A stretch of DNA of 62,264 nt from UMGS1766 sp963597355 (GTDB lineage Bacteria > Bacillota > Clostridia > Oscillospirales > Oscillospiraceae), in assembly GCA_963597355.1 (NCBI GenBank), contig CAVBPR010000021.1, positions 1 to 62,264 on the forward strand, in the 5' to 3' direction. Positions within the stretch are counted from its first letter, which is position 1; every line of letters starts with the position of its first letter. Positions 47,610-57,346 of this stretch are shown here, piece by piece. The notes under the pieces were generated by a model. That model saw nothing but the letters and a program-made list of their open reading frames with translations, searched no databases and was not told the origin of the DNA. Position numbers and translations under genes: made by a program.

Positions 47610-49642
47610 AGTGATACTCCCCGCTGCCGACACGCCGCATCACGCCGTTCGGCATAGTAATATCTGCTGTAACTGCAAAGGGAATCGCAGCATCGATAGA
47701 AAATAAGCCGCCTTTGATTTCCCAATTTACCTTTAATTCTCCATATGGTGTTTCCTTCCTGCATTTCACCCATGTGATACCATCGCCGATGATGGGGCGG
47801 ATCAGCACTTTTTGATAGCCTGCTTCCGCTGCCTCAATGCCCGCCAGTCTGCGGTAAAGCCAATCGCCCACTGCGCCGTTTGCATAGTGATTAAAGCTGA
47901 CCATACCGCCGCCGAGATTGCTGTTCTGTTGGGAAATGTCTTTGACCTTTCCCTCACCGAGATTGACTGTTCCGTCCGGACGCAGGGCATCCCAACGTTC
48001 CCAAATGGTCGTAGCTCCTGCCTTGACTTCATAGAGCCACGATGGACAGGTATCCTGCAGCAGCAGCTCATACGCTTTATCTGCATAGCCTGCATCGGAG
48101 AGAGCAAAGAGAAGATACGGCGTACCCAGAAAACCGGTGGTCAGATGGTTGTCGGCGGCCTCCACCAGCTTTACAAGGTTTCCTGCATACTGCATTTTTT
48201 CCTGTCCTTCTACCATATCAAAGTACATAGGGCAGACATAGGCGGTCTGGAAACCATTGCGGATCGTCCCGCTGCGGGCAGTCAGTAGGAATGTCTACAA
48301 AATTACTCAAGCCGCCCCATTTAATGTTGTGCTGAAGCTGCGTCACATCCTCGTTGGAACAGGAAAATTCGCCCGACACTTCGGCGATGGAGGAAATCAC
48401 ATCTGCCCCAATCTCAAAATCTGCGCGTTCAATGCCGCTGACCTCCACATAGCGAAAGCCCATGTAAGTGTACTTGGGTGTATATTCCTGCACACCATCC
48501 TTACAAGTATATTCTATTCGTGCTTTCGCTGTACGCAATGGCTGTGTAAACAATTCACCGTCGATCAATACCTCCGCGTGCCGCACGGTCACTTTCTGTC
48601 CCGCCTTGCCCCTCAGCCGCAGGGATACAACACCGGAGAAATTCTGTCCGAAATCGAAAATAATGCCCTTTTTTCCCTTGCTCTCGCAGATAGGATCTAA
48701 GTGCTTAATACGCCTTGGCAGCATACCGTAAGTGGCGGTCAACGTCCTTGTCGGCCATTTAGCGAGGATAGCACAATTGACAAAACTGCGCTGCATAGCT
48801 GCGCTGTGGATATCGATCCGTGCATCTATGACTTCTCCGTCGTAGATGGAAGCTTCCCGAACAGGGCCGTCTGCTGTGACACGCCATGTAGCATCTGTAC
48901 CGATCATCTCTGTCGTTCCGTCGGTGTAGGCGATGTGGAGTTCCATCAAAAATGCCTGTTTTTTTCCCGCATGCTGTCCCGTTCCCATAGGTCCAAAGGT
49001 GGCAACAGCCCAGCCGCCTGCAACGGTCGCACACAGCTCAATTTCCGGCGTTTCACTGTTTTGCAGAAGATCGGTCACGGGATATACCTGATATTGCATC
49101 TGGTTTTTGTAGCTGGTGTAGCCGGGAGCCAGCACATCGTCTCCAATGTCCGTACCATTTGCCTGCAAGGTGTAAACGCCCAGCGCCGTGGCATAGATGT
49201 AGGCGTGCTGCACCGCTTTTGGAAAGAGGATATGCTTTTGGAATACCAGGGCGGGAGGATTTTCCTTCTTTCCAAATGAAAAGGTGGGGTGTGTGATCCA
49301 CGCAGCCATCCAAGGACGACCAAGCAGTCCCGTCCGAAACGTGCGCCGATGCTCCGCCGTCTCTCCCGTCATATTCCATAGCTTTGCCGTCACGACATAG
49401 TCCGTTTCCGGGTGCAGCGGCACTCCGTTATAGGAAATGTGCGGGGTGAAGGGCCCAGTGTTTTTTCCGCTGTCCCATACGATTTTCTCACCGCAGGATA
49501 CTGTGAGCTGCCATGCGGCAGCGGTGTCATTTTGTCGGTCTGAACGTGCCTTCACAGAAAACAGTGGCTGTGGGTTGTCAGTGATACTATTCTCGGTCAG
49601 GCCGTCTATTCTGATCTCAGAAATCTCAAACATTGCTGTCAC
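47548..49642 (-). pseudogene. GH78 alpha-L-rhamnosidase, internally deleted and frameshifted
   Basis: The 5' part (49642 to about 48280) encodes the N-terminal GH78 domains up to FVDIPTDCPQRDD, exactly where the catalytic signature should continue with GWTGD. The frame then reads 14 unrelated residues and stops. In another frame the sequence resumes as RNGFQTAYVCPMYFDMVEGQ and continues through GATTIWERWD to a normal GH78 end at 47548. Roughly 200 residues with catalytic acidic residues are missing. It cannot be active. Start is ATG 49642, or M4. Confidence 0.85.
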
Positions 49643-50308
49643 CTCTGCGTCTGGTAAGTTCCTCTTTCATCTGCTTCATAACTTTCGCATTTAGCTCATA
49701 TCTGCTGAAAACAGGAATAGAGATCAAGATCAGTACGATAGGGACCCACGTCAGCAGTACGCGGAAACCAAAAACGGTACTGTCGCTCTGCACTTGATTC
49801 GGAACATAGCCGATGATATCCAGACCATATCCCGCGATACCACCGCAGATAGCGGTAGCCAGCTTGTTGGCAAAGGATGTCAGAGAAAACACAAGTCCCT
49901 CTGAATGCATTCCGTACTTCCACTTTGAATAATCCACGGTATCCGCTGTCAGGGTAGTCAGCGCCACAGTAAATAACCCGCTTCCGATCCCGGTAAAAAC
50001 CGTTCCTGCATAGAGCAGCGGGATACTGCGGAATGCGAAAAAGTACACCGCAAAGCCTGCAAGCTGCATTACCAGCGAGATCAGCATCGTACTTTTTTTG
50101 CCGATACGTTCCATCAGCTTCGGCGCACACAGCATGATCGTAAACTGCATCGCCAGATTGATCGCCATGATAAGGATATAAGGGCTTTCATCCATCAGAA
50201 CATAGCGAAGGTAAAATAGATCGTAAGAAAGGAACTGACAAAAGCCTGCCCGGCGCCAAAGGTGATCGCGCCCAGGCCATACGCAGTTTTTGAATTTTCC
50301 CGTTTCAT
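49626..50308 (-). pseudogene. GPH-family symporter, internally deleted and frameshifted
   Basis: ATG 50308 opens a good GPH N-terminus (KTAYGLGAITFGAGQAFVSS, FLTIYFTFAMF) but stops after 37 codons. The next bases, in another frame, encode the last 185 residues of the family (MERIGKKSTMLISLVMQLAG through the final helices) to 49626. About half of the protein, including the cation-site loop, is missing. It lies directly upstream of the GH78 pseudogene with overlapping ends. Confidence 0.85.
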
Positions 50309-50312
50309 TTGT

Positions 50313-50480
50313 TTATCCCTCCCAATCACAGGTGAATTGTGCGTTCCCGTTTTCAAGACGGTATTCTGCGCCGTTTGGCATGATCACAATAGTTTCTACG
50401 TCTTTCAGTGCTTCGACGCTAAGGGTGAATGTTCCATCTTTGATCTTCCATGCGGAAACAATCTTGCCCCTTATGCTGCG
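50313..50480 (-). pseudogene. C-terminal scrap of another GH78 enzyme
   Basis: The frame IVSAWKIKDGTFTLSVEALK, then VETIVIMPNGAEYRLENG, matches the beta-sandwich end of GH78 enzymes. No catalytic part remains. It lies between the symporter pseudogene and the AraC gene. Confidence 0.55.
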
Positions 50481-50732
50481 ATACTCGGCCCGCGCCCTGT
50501 TGATAGGTAACATCCCCGAAATGCATAGAAGGAGCATCATTCCTGCCGGTATGAATGAAAAGATTTTTCCTGACTTTTGGACAGATTTTTAATTTTTGTT
50601 TCTGCCCATCCACATTCTTTACAGAACTTATTATCTACACTATTATTGATAATAACGGGTTTTCCACTTAGTGAAAATGAGCTATTGTCCGTAATTTCTT
50701 AACAAACGTACAAATACTATCAGGAGATATTT

Positions 50733-51716
50733 ATGACCTACGATTCCTTACCGTTTATCACCATATCTGCTTCTATGAATAAGGAAACGGTTTTTCCTAT
50801 GCTGCACGCCTACGCTCCCTACGTATCAGAGTTTCTATTGTATGAGCTTTCTAAAATGTTGACAGGTGATTTCAAGCTGGAGGGCGAGATCTCTGTTCTG
50901 CCCAATTTAATGGCCAGCCAACATACACTGGAGCAGCTTATGTATGTTCAGGCCTTTATGATCTTCAATGCCAACGCAGGGTATTATACCCAGCGCGAAG
51001 GGTTGGATTCTTATGAACTTCGTTACACACTTTCCGGGGAGGGAGTACTGGAATATGAGGGAAAAAAGTACACGTTGAAAGAGGGGGATGGATATTTTAT
51101 ATCCTGCCAAAAGCCGCATATTTACTATTCAGGGAAAAACGGCTGGAAATCTACCGTTCTTCACATCAATGGCGGACTTTGTAATGATTTTTATGAAAGA
51201 TATGAAAAAGATGGGCAATGTCGGATTTCAAAGGATACTATGCCGGCATTTGAAACAATGCAATTTCAAGTTTTACAGGCTACTCAGAAAGTTCATCCAT
51301 ATCAGGAATATCGAATCAATTGCCTGCTCGATCTGCTTTTAACTGAACTGTTGACATCTACCGAAAGTCTTTCCACCAACCAAAGAGGGAACAGTTCTGA
51401 GGTTATATCGAACCTTTTAGACTATATCCATTCCCATTACGCAGAAGATATTGTATTTGAAAAGATGGCAAAGACCTTCGGTATTTCGCGGACACCGCTT
51501 TTCTCCGAATTCAAACGATACACAGGATTTACGCCTGCGGTATATTTGATGAAGATTCGTATCCGGCAAGCCAAACTCCTTCTGGCCAACACATCGCTCT
51601 CTATTGAAGCGGTATCTATGCAGACAGGCTTCAACGATGCCGGCCACTTTTCACAGATTTTCAAAAAGGAAGTTGGCATAACGCCCCTCAAATATCGAAA
51701 GGCAGCGAATGTGTGA
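50733..51716 (+). CDS. AraC-family regulator of the degraded third sugar locus
   Basis: The 327-residue protein starts at ATG 50733 after CAGGAGATATTT. A cupin-type sensor (YELRYTLSGEGVLEYEGKKY, FISCQKPHIYYSG) lies at about 80-150. The C-terminal AraC domain holds VFEKMAKTFGISRTPLFSEF and EAVSMQTGFNDAGHFSQIFK. It is divergent from the decayed GH78/symporter genes and probably once activated them. Confidence 0.88.
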   Translation: MTYDSLPFITISASMNKETVFPMLHAYAPYVSEFLLYELSKMLTGDFKLEGEISVLPNLMASQHTLEQLMYVQAFMIFNANAGYYTQREGLDSYELRYTLSGEGVLEYEGKKYTLKEGDGYFISCQKPHIYYSGKNGWKSTVLHINGGLCNDFYERYEKDGQCRISKDTMPAFETMQFQVLQATQKVHPYQEYRINCLLDLLLTELLTSTESLSTNQRGNSSEVISNLLDYIHSHYAEDIVFEKMAKTFGISRTPLFSEFKRYTGFTPAVYLMKIRIRQAKLLLANTSLSIEAVSMQTGFNDAGHFSQIFKKEVGITPLKYRKAANV

Positions 51717-51784
51717 CGCAAGGATGTTAGCTTTCATGGATCATTTATTATCAAATGATCTACTTCATTTTAGGATCAACCGCT

Positions 51785-52804
51785 TTATCTTGTTACTTCT
51801 TCTATATGGTTTATTGCCTCTCTCTCCTCCTTTGTTAACGACCATCCCAATGCACCGGCATTATCATTTGCCTGTTTTACAGATCGAACTCCCGGAATGG
51901 GAACTACCTTGACTCGTTCCTGGGTTAAGAGCCAATTGATGGCCACCTGCGCTATGGTCTTCTCGTGTGCAGCCGCTATTTTCTCCATCACTTCCATCAG
52001 GGGCTCCATACGTTTAATGTCGGACTCTCTGGGTTTCGAAAAAAGCCGCTTCACAAACGGGATTCCGTCATTTCTTTCTTTTGTGAGATCAAGATGACCA
52101 AAATAGGATGTTACGGCATATTGGATCGGAACCTTTTTCCCGCTGCGATATTTCCCTGTAAGTGTTCCTTCCGCCAGTGGCGCATATGGGATTACGGAAA
52201 TATTCTCTTTTTCACAGATATCAAACACGCCGTTTGTTTCCGGATATCTACGGATGACATTATAGCCAACCATAGCGCTTGTAAGAGAATATCCCTCGGA
52301 TTTCAATGCATCCGATGCTCTTTTTATCTGCTCTGCATTAAAATTACATACGCCGACAGCACGGATCTTTCCTTCCTTTAATGCCTCTGCCATATAGCGC
52401 ATATACTCTTCGATCCTGTCATTTTGTGGCGGCATATGCATCTGATACAGATCAATGCACTCTACCCCCAACCTTTTCAGACTCCCATCAAGTGCCTCAA
52501 GCAATGCCTTAGGATCATCCTTTTTCACGGAACTTCTTTTCTGCGTAAGAGGGTTCATCCTGGAAGGCGGTGCAAATTTATCCGCGATATATATTTTCTC
52601 ATTACTGCATTTCAGGCATTTTCCCAGAATTTTTTCCGACGCACCGTTCCCGTAGATTTCCGCTGTGTCAAAGAAATGCAATCCATTTCCGATGCACGCC
52701 TGAAATACACCTTTAATATCTTCCTCTGTAAATTTTTCATTTGGAAGCCAGAGCATCGTCCCTACGCCCATCTGTGGAAGCTCAAATGTTTTTTTATTTT
52801 CCAT
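51785..52804 (-). CDS. Aldo/keto reductase
   Basis: From ATG 52804 (AAGGGGAAATTTAC) the product has 339 residues with the AKR tetrad in FFDTAEIYG (Asp, Tyr), IADKFAPP (Lys) and YQMHMPP (His), and a C-terminal VVPIPGVRSVKQAN cofactor segment. It is longer than the AKR at 2265 and of the YajO/Tas-like branch. A TetR regulator is divergent with a dyad operator between them, so it is probably induced by an electrophile or sterol-like ligand. Confidence 0.88.
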   Translation of the reverse strand: MENKKTFELPQMGVGTMLWLPNEKFTEEDIKGVFQACIGNGLHFFDTAEIYGNGASEKILGKCLKCSNEKIYIADKFAPPSRMNPLTQKRSSVKKDDPKALLEALDGSLKRLGVECIDLYQMHMPPQNDRIEEYMRYMAEALKEGKIRAVGVCNFNAEQIKRASDALKSEGYSLTSAMVGYNVIRRYPETNGVFDICEKENISVIPYAPLAEGTLTGKYRSGKKVPIQYAVTSYFGHLDLTKERNDGIPFVKRLFSKPRESDIKRMEPLMEVMEKIAAAHEKTIAQVAINWLLTQERVKVVPIPGVRSVKQANDNAGALGWSLTKEEREAINHIEEVTR

Positions 52805-52850
52805 GTAAATTTCCCCTTGCCTTGTTGCGTTTTTTTCAGCATACTGACAA

Positions 52851-52889
52851 TCAGGTTCAAAGTAAACATGCTGTTTATTTTGAACCTGA
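52851..52889. promoter_or_regulatory. Dyad operator between the AKR and TetR genes
   Basis: TCAGGTTCAAA and TTTGAACCTGA are perfect inverted arms separated by 17 bases, in the 156-base divergent region. Confidence 0.65.
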
Positions 52890-52960
52890 TTTAAAAGAAA
52901 CACATTATGCTCATTTGTGTTGTGATCAACACTTTTTATAAGATTGTTTATTGGAGAGAT

Positions 52961-53503
52961 ATGGAAAATCAAAGAATTCGTTTGACAAAAAAATTACTTA
53001 AGGATGCCCTTATAAAGCTGTTACATCAGAAGACCATTGATTCCATTTCTGTAACCGAGCTTTGCAGATGCGCTGAGATCAACCGTGTGACTTTCTACAA
53101 ATACTACAGTACTCCATCTGATGTGCTTACGGAAATAGAAGATGAACTGCTGACCGATATAGAAAAAATAGTTTCCACCTATGAGAAAAACAGTACACAT
53201 TTAATTTCCGCTCTGCTTTTTTTTCAGGAAAAACGCGATGAACTCCTCATACTTATGAAAAATCTTCCGGGTAATGAATTAGAGGAGCGACTGTTCTATT
53301 CTCCGAATATCAAAAATATCCTGTCAGAAAACTACTTGAATGATTATGATGGAGCAGATAAAGAATGGGCATATCTTTTTATTTGTAACGGTTCCTACTC
53401 CATCATTCGGAAATGGATGCTAGAGGGATGTCAGGGATCACCGGAACGCATTGCGGATTTTATTCACCGATTCGCTATAAAATTGCTGTCAACGGCAATC
53501 TAA
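52961..53503 (+). CDS. TetR-family transcriptional regulator
   Basis: The 180-residue protein starts at ATG 52961 after TTGGAGAGAT. Its N-terminal helix-turn-helix (SISVTELCRCAEINRVTFYK) is TetR-like, and the C-terminal helical domain (YLFICNGSYSIIRKWMLEGC) resembles the Firmicute TetR_C domain of DhaS-type proteins. It is divergent from the aldo/keto reductase and likely represses it. Confidence 0.88.
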   Translation: MENQRIRLTKKLLKDALIKLLHQKTIDSISVTELCRCAEINRVTFYKYYSTPSDVLTEIEDELLTDIEKIVSTYEKNSTHLISALLFFQEKRDELLILMKNLPGNELEERLFYSPNIKNILSENYLNDYDGADKEWAYLFICNGSYSIIRKWMLEGCQGSPERIADFIHRFAIKLLSTAI

Positions 53504-53541
53504 GTGCAAAATATTGCCCTTTTAACAATAGCACTACTCGC

Positions 53542-54156
53542 TTACCCCTCCTTCGGGAACTCTGCTTCCATCTCCGCCCGAACGATATCCTCAGATGCTT
53601 TCATGGCTTCCAATGTCTTCTCCAGAAGCTCATCCAGCCCCCAGCCGAGCTGATCAGCCCCTCTGGCGATCACTTCCCGGGAACAGCCTGCAGCAAATCC
53701 CTTGCTCTTATACTTCTTCTTAAGAGACTTAAGATCCATATCCTTTGTGCTCTTTGAAGGCCGCATTAGGGAAGCTGACCAGATAAGCCCTGTCAGCTCA
53801 TCCGCTGCAAATAAGACCTTTTCCATCCTATGAACCGGTTCTATATCAATGGTCGTGCCGTTGCCGACTGTGATACCGTATCCATGGGAACATACGCCGT
53901 GAATGATATCCTCTCCTACACCGGCTTTCCGCAAAAGCTCCGGCGCCTTCAGACAGTGCTCCTCCGGATACTGTTCAAAATCGATATCATGCAGAAGGCC
54001 GACAATGCCCCAGTATTCCGTGTCCTCTTCGAAGCCAAGCTGCTTGGCATACCATTTCATGACTGCTTCCACCGTAAAGGCATGTTGTATATGGAAGGGA
54101 TCTTTGTTGTACGTTTTTAATAATTCAAATGCCTTATCTCTTGAAATATAATTCAT
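53542..54156 (-). CDS. HD-domain hydrolase
   Basis: From M5 (ATG 54156) the product has 204 residues. The HD motif is complete: HIQHAFTVEAVM, then LLHDIDFEQYPEEH, then HGVCSHGYG and a distal Asp in FAADELTGL. HDIG proteins of this type are metal-dependent phosphohydrolases. The substrate is unknown. A 70-bp copy of its sequence lies at 54858-54930, so part of the gene was once duplicated. Confidence 0.85.
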   Translation of the reverse strand: MNYISRDKAFELLKTYNKDPFHIQHAFTVEAVMKWYAKQLGFEEDTEYWGIVGLLHDIDFEQYPEEHCLKAPELLRKAGVGEDIIHGVCSHGYGITVGNGTTIDIEPVHRMEKVLFAADELTGLIWSASLMRPSKSTKDMDLKSLKKKYKSKGFAAGCSREVIARGADQLGWGLDELLEKTLEAMKASEDIVRAEMEAEFPKEG

Positions 54157-54222
54157 TTTAATCTCCATTTCTGAGTAGCTTTGCTGCGAAAATAGGGGCG
54201 TACTATTCTTCCTTTGTCACTT

Positions 54223-54396
54223 CTATTTTTCAATGAAATACTGCAGCATCTCATATTTAAGCTTACAGCCTTCATATATTTCCGCAGGAAGCAACGCTCT
54301 TGCAACCAGCTTTAAATCATCACTTTCAATATCGGTTCTCTTTAAATTTGCATAATCTCCATCAATTGAGACTACCTCGTAATACCAAGTCTGCAT
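54223..54396 (-). CDS. Small conserved protein of unknown function
   Basis: The 57-residue product starts at ATG 54396 with a strong TCCGGAGGTATAGA site that lies in the end of the deformylase pseudogene. It reads WYYEVVSIDGDYANLKRTD and ALLPAEIYEGCKLKYEMLQY, a pattern I associate with a small uncharacterised clostridial family. No function can be given. Confidence 0.65.
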   Translation of the reverse strand: MQTWYYEVVSIDGDYANLKRTDIESDDLKLVARALLPAEIYEGCKLKYEMLQYFIEK

Positions 54397-54397
54397 T

Positions 54398-54619
54398 CTA
54401 TACCTCCGGATAACCACGTTTCAGCATGATCTCGTAGAGTTCCATGCTCTTTGCCGTCCTCTGCTTCATATTGCGATCCCCCTGCAATGGTCCACCTCAT
54501 GCTGAATGATCTGCGCTGTCCAACCGGAATACTTGCCATGCTGCTTGCCGGTCTTCTTCGGTGGCATCCTCTGACTTCTGTGCAAGAAAAAGCGGATCCC
54601 GCATAATTTTCTTAACCAC
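54398..54619 (-). pseudogene. Peptide deformylase remnant with central deletion
   Basis: GTG 54619 opens VVKKIMRDPLFLAQKSEDAT, the N-terminus of a clostridial peptide deformylase. It runs into KYSGWTAQIIQHEVDH in another frame, the zinc HExxH site, and ends with GYPEV at 54398. The GxGxAAxQ and EGCLS motifs are absent and a base is lost after EVDH. It is dead. Confidence 0.65.
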
Positions 54620-54842
54620 GATAACTGCACCCCTCTCGTCCCGGCATGTCGTCACTCTTAATATATCCGGCATTGAATTCCATGTTGATGTCGCGAAGCT
54701 CCTTCTTGCCATCAATGTACTCCTGGTACATCTCCGCAAGCCCCGACATACAGCCATCGCAATTTGCCTCAATATTTCCCAAAGATTCTGCCACAATCTT
54801 CTCGCGCTCTTCTTTTGTTGTTTCAGATATCAAATATCCCAT
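54612..54842 (-). CDS. Small conserved protein upstream of the deformylase remnant
   Basis: The 76-residue protein starts at ATG 54842 after TTGGAGGAAGATCC. It reads MGYLISETTKEEREKIVAES and CDGCMSGLAEMYQEYIDGKK. Similar small proteins occur in Lachnospiraceae, without known function. A CxxC pair is present near residue 28. Its end overlaps the deformylase start. Confidence 0.65.
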   Translation of the reverse strand: MGYLISETTKEEREKIVAESLGNIEANCDGCMSGLAEMYQEYIDGKKELRDINMEFNAGYIKSDDMPGREGCSYRG

Positions 54843-54857
54843 GGATCTTCCTCCAAT

Positions 54858-54930
54858 ATCATGCAGGCGGCCGACAATGCCCCTGTATTCCGCGTTCTCT
54901 TCGAAGCCAATCTACTTGGCATACCATTAT
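54858..54930 (-). repeat. Diverged duplicate of part of the HD-domain gene
   Basis: About 70 bases match 53986-54058 with roughly ten changes, including an in-frame loss of sense. It lies upstream of the 76-residue gene. The rest of 54843-55073 holds no gene. Confidence 0.75.
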
Positions 54931-55076
54931 ATTTGTCACGATCATTATACAATTTTCGCGACAAAATGTTAATTCAACCAAAAAACCTGCAGGCATCAGG
55001 ATAATCCTAACACCCGCAGGCTAATATCATATCTTATTCACTTGCACTGACCTTACATCAGGAAAAAAACATCTTA

Positions 55077-55345
55077 TTTCTTTGTATTCACTTTTGTTCT
55101 CTCTACATCTTTACGTGCAAATCCCATATACACATCTTCCCTATATGTAATAGCAACACCACCTTTTATTTCTGTGTTAGGAAAAATCTTAGAAGCATCT
55201 TCTTCGTATTCTATTACTTTTAAATGTTCGTCCTGAAGCATCTTCATATTCCACAATTTTGGTGTTGACCCTGCATCAAATAAAAATCTCGCTGGCGTAA
55301 TCAACTCAACCTTATCACAAACACGATATGCTGCATGAGTATTCC
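55077..55345 (-). pseudogene. Fragment of an Eco57I-type restriction-modification methylase
   Basis: The frame reads KVELITPARFLFDAGSTPKL, then KMLQDEHLKVIEYEEDASKI and FPNTEIKGGVAITYRE. This is the target-recognition/methylase segment of type IIG/Eco57I-like enzymes. Both the SAM-binding region upstream and the rest downstream are missing. Upstream it runs into an IS21 end, so insertion probably destroyed the gene. Confidence 0.6.
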
Positions 55346-55540
55346 GGAAGGTTTTACCCCACCTGTCCGGCTGCAGAAACCGGTGATTCCGACATGACGG
55401 AAACCACTTTTCCGACAAGCGGGAACCATTGATTCCGGAGCAGGAAACCGCCTCCTTATAATGAATCCATGCGCTTTTACAGCGTAAATTCATTATAAGG
55501 AGGTCACCATCATGACCAAATATCGTGAGATCATCCGATT
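55346..55540 (+). mobile_element. IS21-family left-end remnant with the first istA codons
   Basis: Sub-terminal repeats of GATTCCG type lead into CCTCCTTATAATGAAT (55451-55466), which pairs perfectly with ATTCATTATAAGGAGG (55488-55503). The second arm contains the ribosome site of ATG 55513 (MTKYREIIR, typical IstA start). The remnant stops at the AEC permease gene, whose TGA may even be supplied by it. Confidence 0.6.
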
Positions 55541-56479
55541 TCAAAAACCAATAATCCAAAATACCATTGGTATTGTGATAACAGAACATGCTGTCATTAC
55601 AAGAACTGTTTTTGATGCAAATGCTGCATCCGACTTATAATTTTCCGCCATCATCGGAATCGCTGACATTGCCGGCATTGCCGCCATTAAAGTAATAATA
55701 GTCGTTTCCGTAGGTGTAAGAAAACATGCTGCTATCTTAGCTGCTGCGATAGGTACAATCAGCATTTTTCCAACCACAAGGAAAATATAATCATATGCAT
55801 ATGAGAAATCTCTTAAAGAAACATAAGACAATGTTGCACCCAGGAAAATAAGTGCAAGACTAAAACTGGTATTCCCAACAGAAGTAACCGTCGTTGCTAT
55901 TACCTCCGGTAATTGGATATGTAATGATGTAAATACCACTGCAAGAATCATACAGATATTCATGGGGTTCAAAATTTTTTTTAATGTATTTATGGTAAAA
56001 ATTCCTGGATTTTCCTCATCAGAGGAGGACATGATCATGACCCCCAAAGACCAAAGCAATAGCTGGTCGATCAGGGTAAAAAGAGCAATATAGGCACCGG
56101 CCTCTCCATTAACAAATAATGACAGTAATATTGGAATATTCATAAATCCCTGATTGCCGAACATCGTCTGTATCACGTGGATCTGCCTCGTCTTCTCAGG
56201 CAATCGGAAGATTCGTCCTGTTGTCAGCCCCAATATGAGCAGAAATGCAGAAAGTAACAGTTCCGCAATCACAAATTTCCAGTTCCACACCAAATCCCCA
56301 AACGTTACTTTTGCATCATAAATCAGTGCAAATCCAAGACAGGGAAATGTTATTTTTACAAGAAATCCTGACAGGACATTTAATTTTTCCTGCTTCAGCA
56401 CACCCAGTTTTGCAGCCAGCACCCCCAAAAGCATCAGTATCACAAATGTTTCAATCTTATAAATAATAATTGCCGTCAT
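55541..56479 (-). CDS. AEC-family (auxin efflux carrier-like) transporter
   Basis: The 312-residue protein has about ten membrane helices in two halves and the family's early Asn/Pro motifs (FGNQGFMNIPILLSLF). AEC transporters of bacteria move organic acids such as malate or malonate. A Crp/Fnr gene lies just upstream on the same strand, 17 bases away. The end abuts an IS21 remnant but the last helix (ITIPMVFWIIGF) looks complete. Confidence 0.88.
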   Translation of the reverse strand: MTAIIIYKIETFVILMLLGVLAAKLGVLKQEKLNVLSGFLVKITFPCLGFALIYDAKVTFGDLVWNWKFVIAELLLSAFLLILGLTTGRIFRLPEKTRQIHVIQTMFGNQGFMNIPILLSLFVNGEAGAYIALFTLIDQLLLWSLGVMIMSSSDEENPGIFTINTLKKILNPMNICMILAVVFTSLHIQLPEVIATTVTSVGNTSFSLALIFLGATLSYVSLRDFSYAYDYIFLVVGKMLIVPIAAAKIAACFLTPTETTIITLMAAMPAMSAIPMMAENYKSDAAFASKTVLVMTACSVITIPMVFWIIGF

Positions 56480-56496
56480 AAATAGCTCCTTTCACC

Positions 56497-57165
56497 TTAC
56501 GGTTCTTCAGGAATCAGTTCCTCCGGCTTTTTTATTGTATAGTATCCGTTGTCCTTATGAATGATACCTTTTCGCGTCAACTCACTAAATACATTTGCCA
56601 CACTGACACGACTGGCATGAATCATATTAGCCAATTCCTGATGTGTAAATTTAATTTTAATTTTTACACCTTCCTCTGTTCTTGTTCCATAGGTCTCTGC
56701 AATATACGTCAGGGCATGACAAATTCTGGCATACGTTTCAGTAAAGGAAAGTTCCACTCCCTGTACAGAGTAAATTCGCATTTTTCTGGACATTAATAAA
56801 ATAATTTGCAGCGCAAAATCAGGATCTGTATTAATAGCCTCCAGAAGTCTGGACACCGGAATTAAATAAAGTTCCGTATCTACAATAGCCGTTGCCGTAT
56901 AATAGGTAGTATACCCCGGTAATGCTACAGCTTCTCCGAACATACAATTCTGTTCCGCAATATATACACCCTTTTCTTCTCCACCGACACTGTAATAGCT
57001 CAATCTGATTCTTCCCGATTTCACAATAAAGGCATAATTTAATATGTCACCCTGATGATAAATAATCGCATTGCGTTCAAACCGGGCAGGGGTGATATTT
57101 TTAGTAATCTTCTCCCAACTGTTTGTCGGTAATTTTACCCATGGATTGTCTTCCTGAATGTTCAT
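56497..57165 (-). CDS. Crp/Fnr-family regulator
   Basis: The 222-residue protein has the cyclic-nucleotide-binding-like beta roll (IIYHQGDILNYAFIVKSGRI, FGEAVALPG) and a C-terminal winged helix (FTHQELANMIHASRVSVANV). No N-terminal Cys cluster for an Fnr iron-sulfur centre is present. Two TGTAAA/TTTACA sites lie in the divergent region to the dehydrogenase gene, so it likely controls both directions. Confidence 0.88.
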   Translation of the reverse strand: MNIQEDNPWVKLPTNSWEKITKNITPARFERNAIIYHQGDILNYAFIVKSGRIRLSYYSVGGEEKGVYIAEQNCMFGEAVALPGYTTYYTATAIVDTELYLIPVSRLLEAINTDPDFALQIILLMSRKMRIYSVQGVELSFTETYARICHALTYIAETYGTRTEEGVKIKIKFTHQELANMIHASRVSVANVFSELTRKGIIHKDNGYYTIKKPEELIPEEP

Positions 57166-57210
57166 ATCTTTTTCTTTCTGATCATTATAAGCGGATAATA
57201 GCAGAAAAAG

Positions 57211-57277
57211 TGTAAACCATTTTACAAATTTTTACCATAAAAATATAAACTGTTTTACATACCATTGCTTGTAAACA
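57211..57277. promoter_or_regulatory. Two Crp/Fnr-type dyads in the divergent region
   Basis: TGTAAACCATTTTACA (57211-57226) is a perfect TGTAAA-N4-TTTACA dyad. TGTTTTACA (57251-57259) and TGTAAACA (57270-57277) form a second, wider pair. They lie between the Crp/Fnr gene and the dehydrogenase gene. Confidence 0.65.
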
Positions 57278-57346
57278 TGATAAATTTATCTGCATCAAAT
57301 GTTTTTGGCATTTCAAGATGCGCCAGAACAGAAAGGAGAAAACCAT

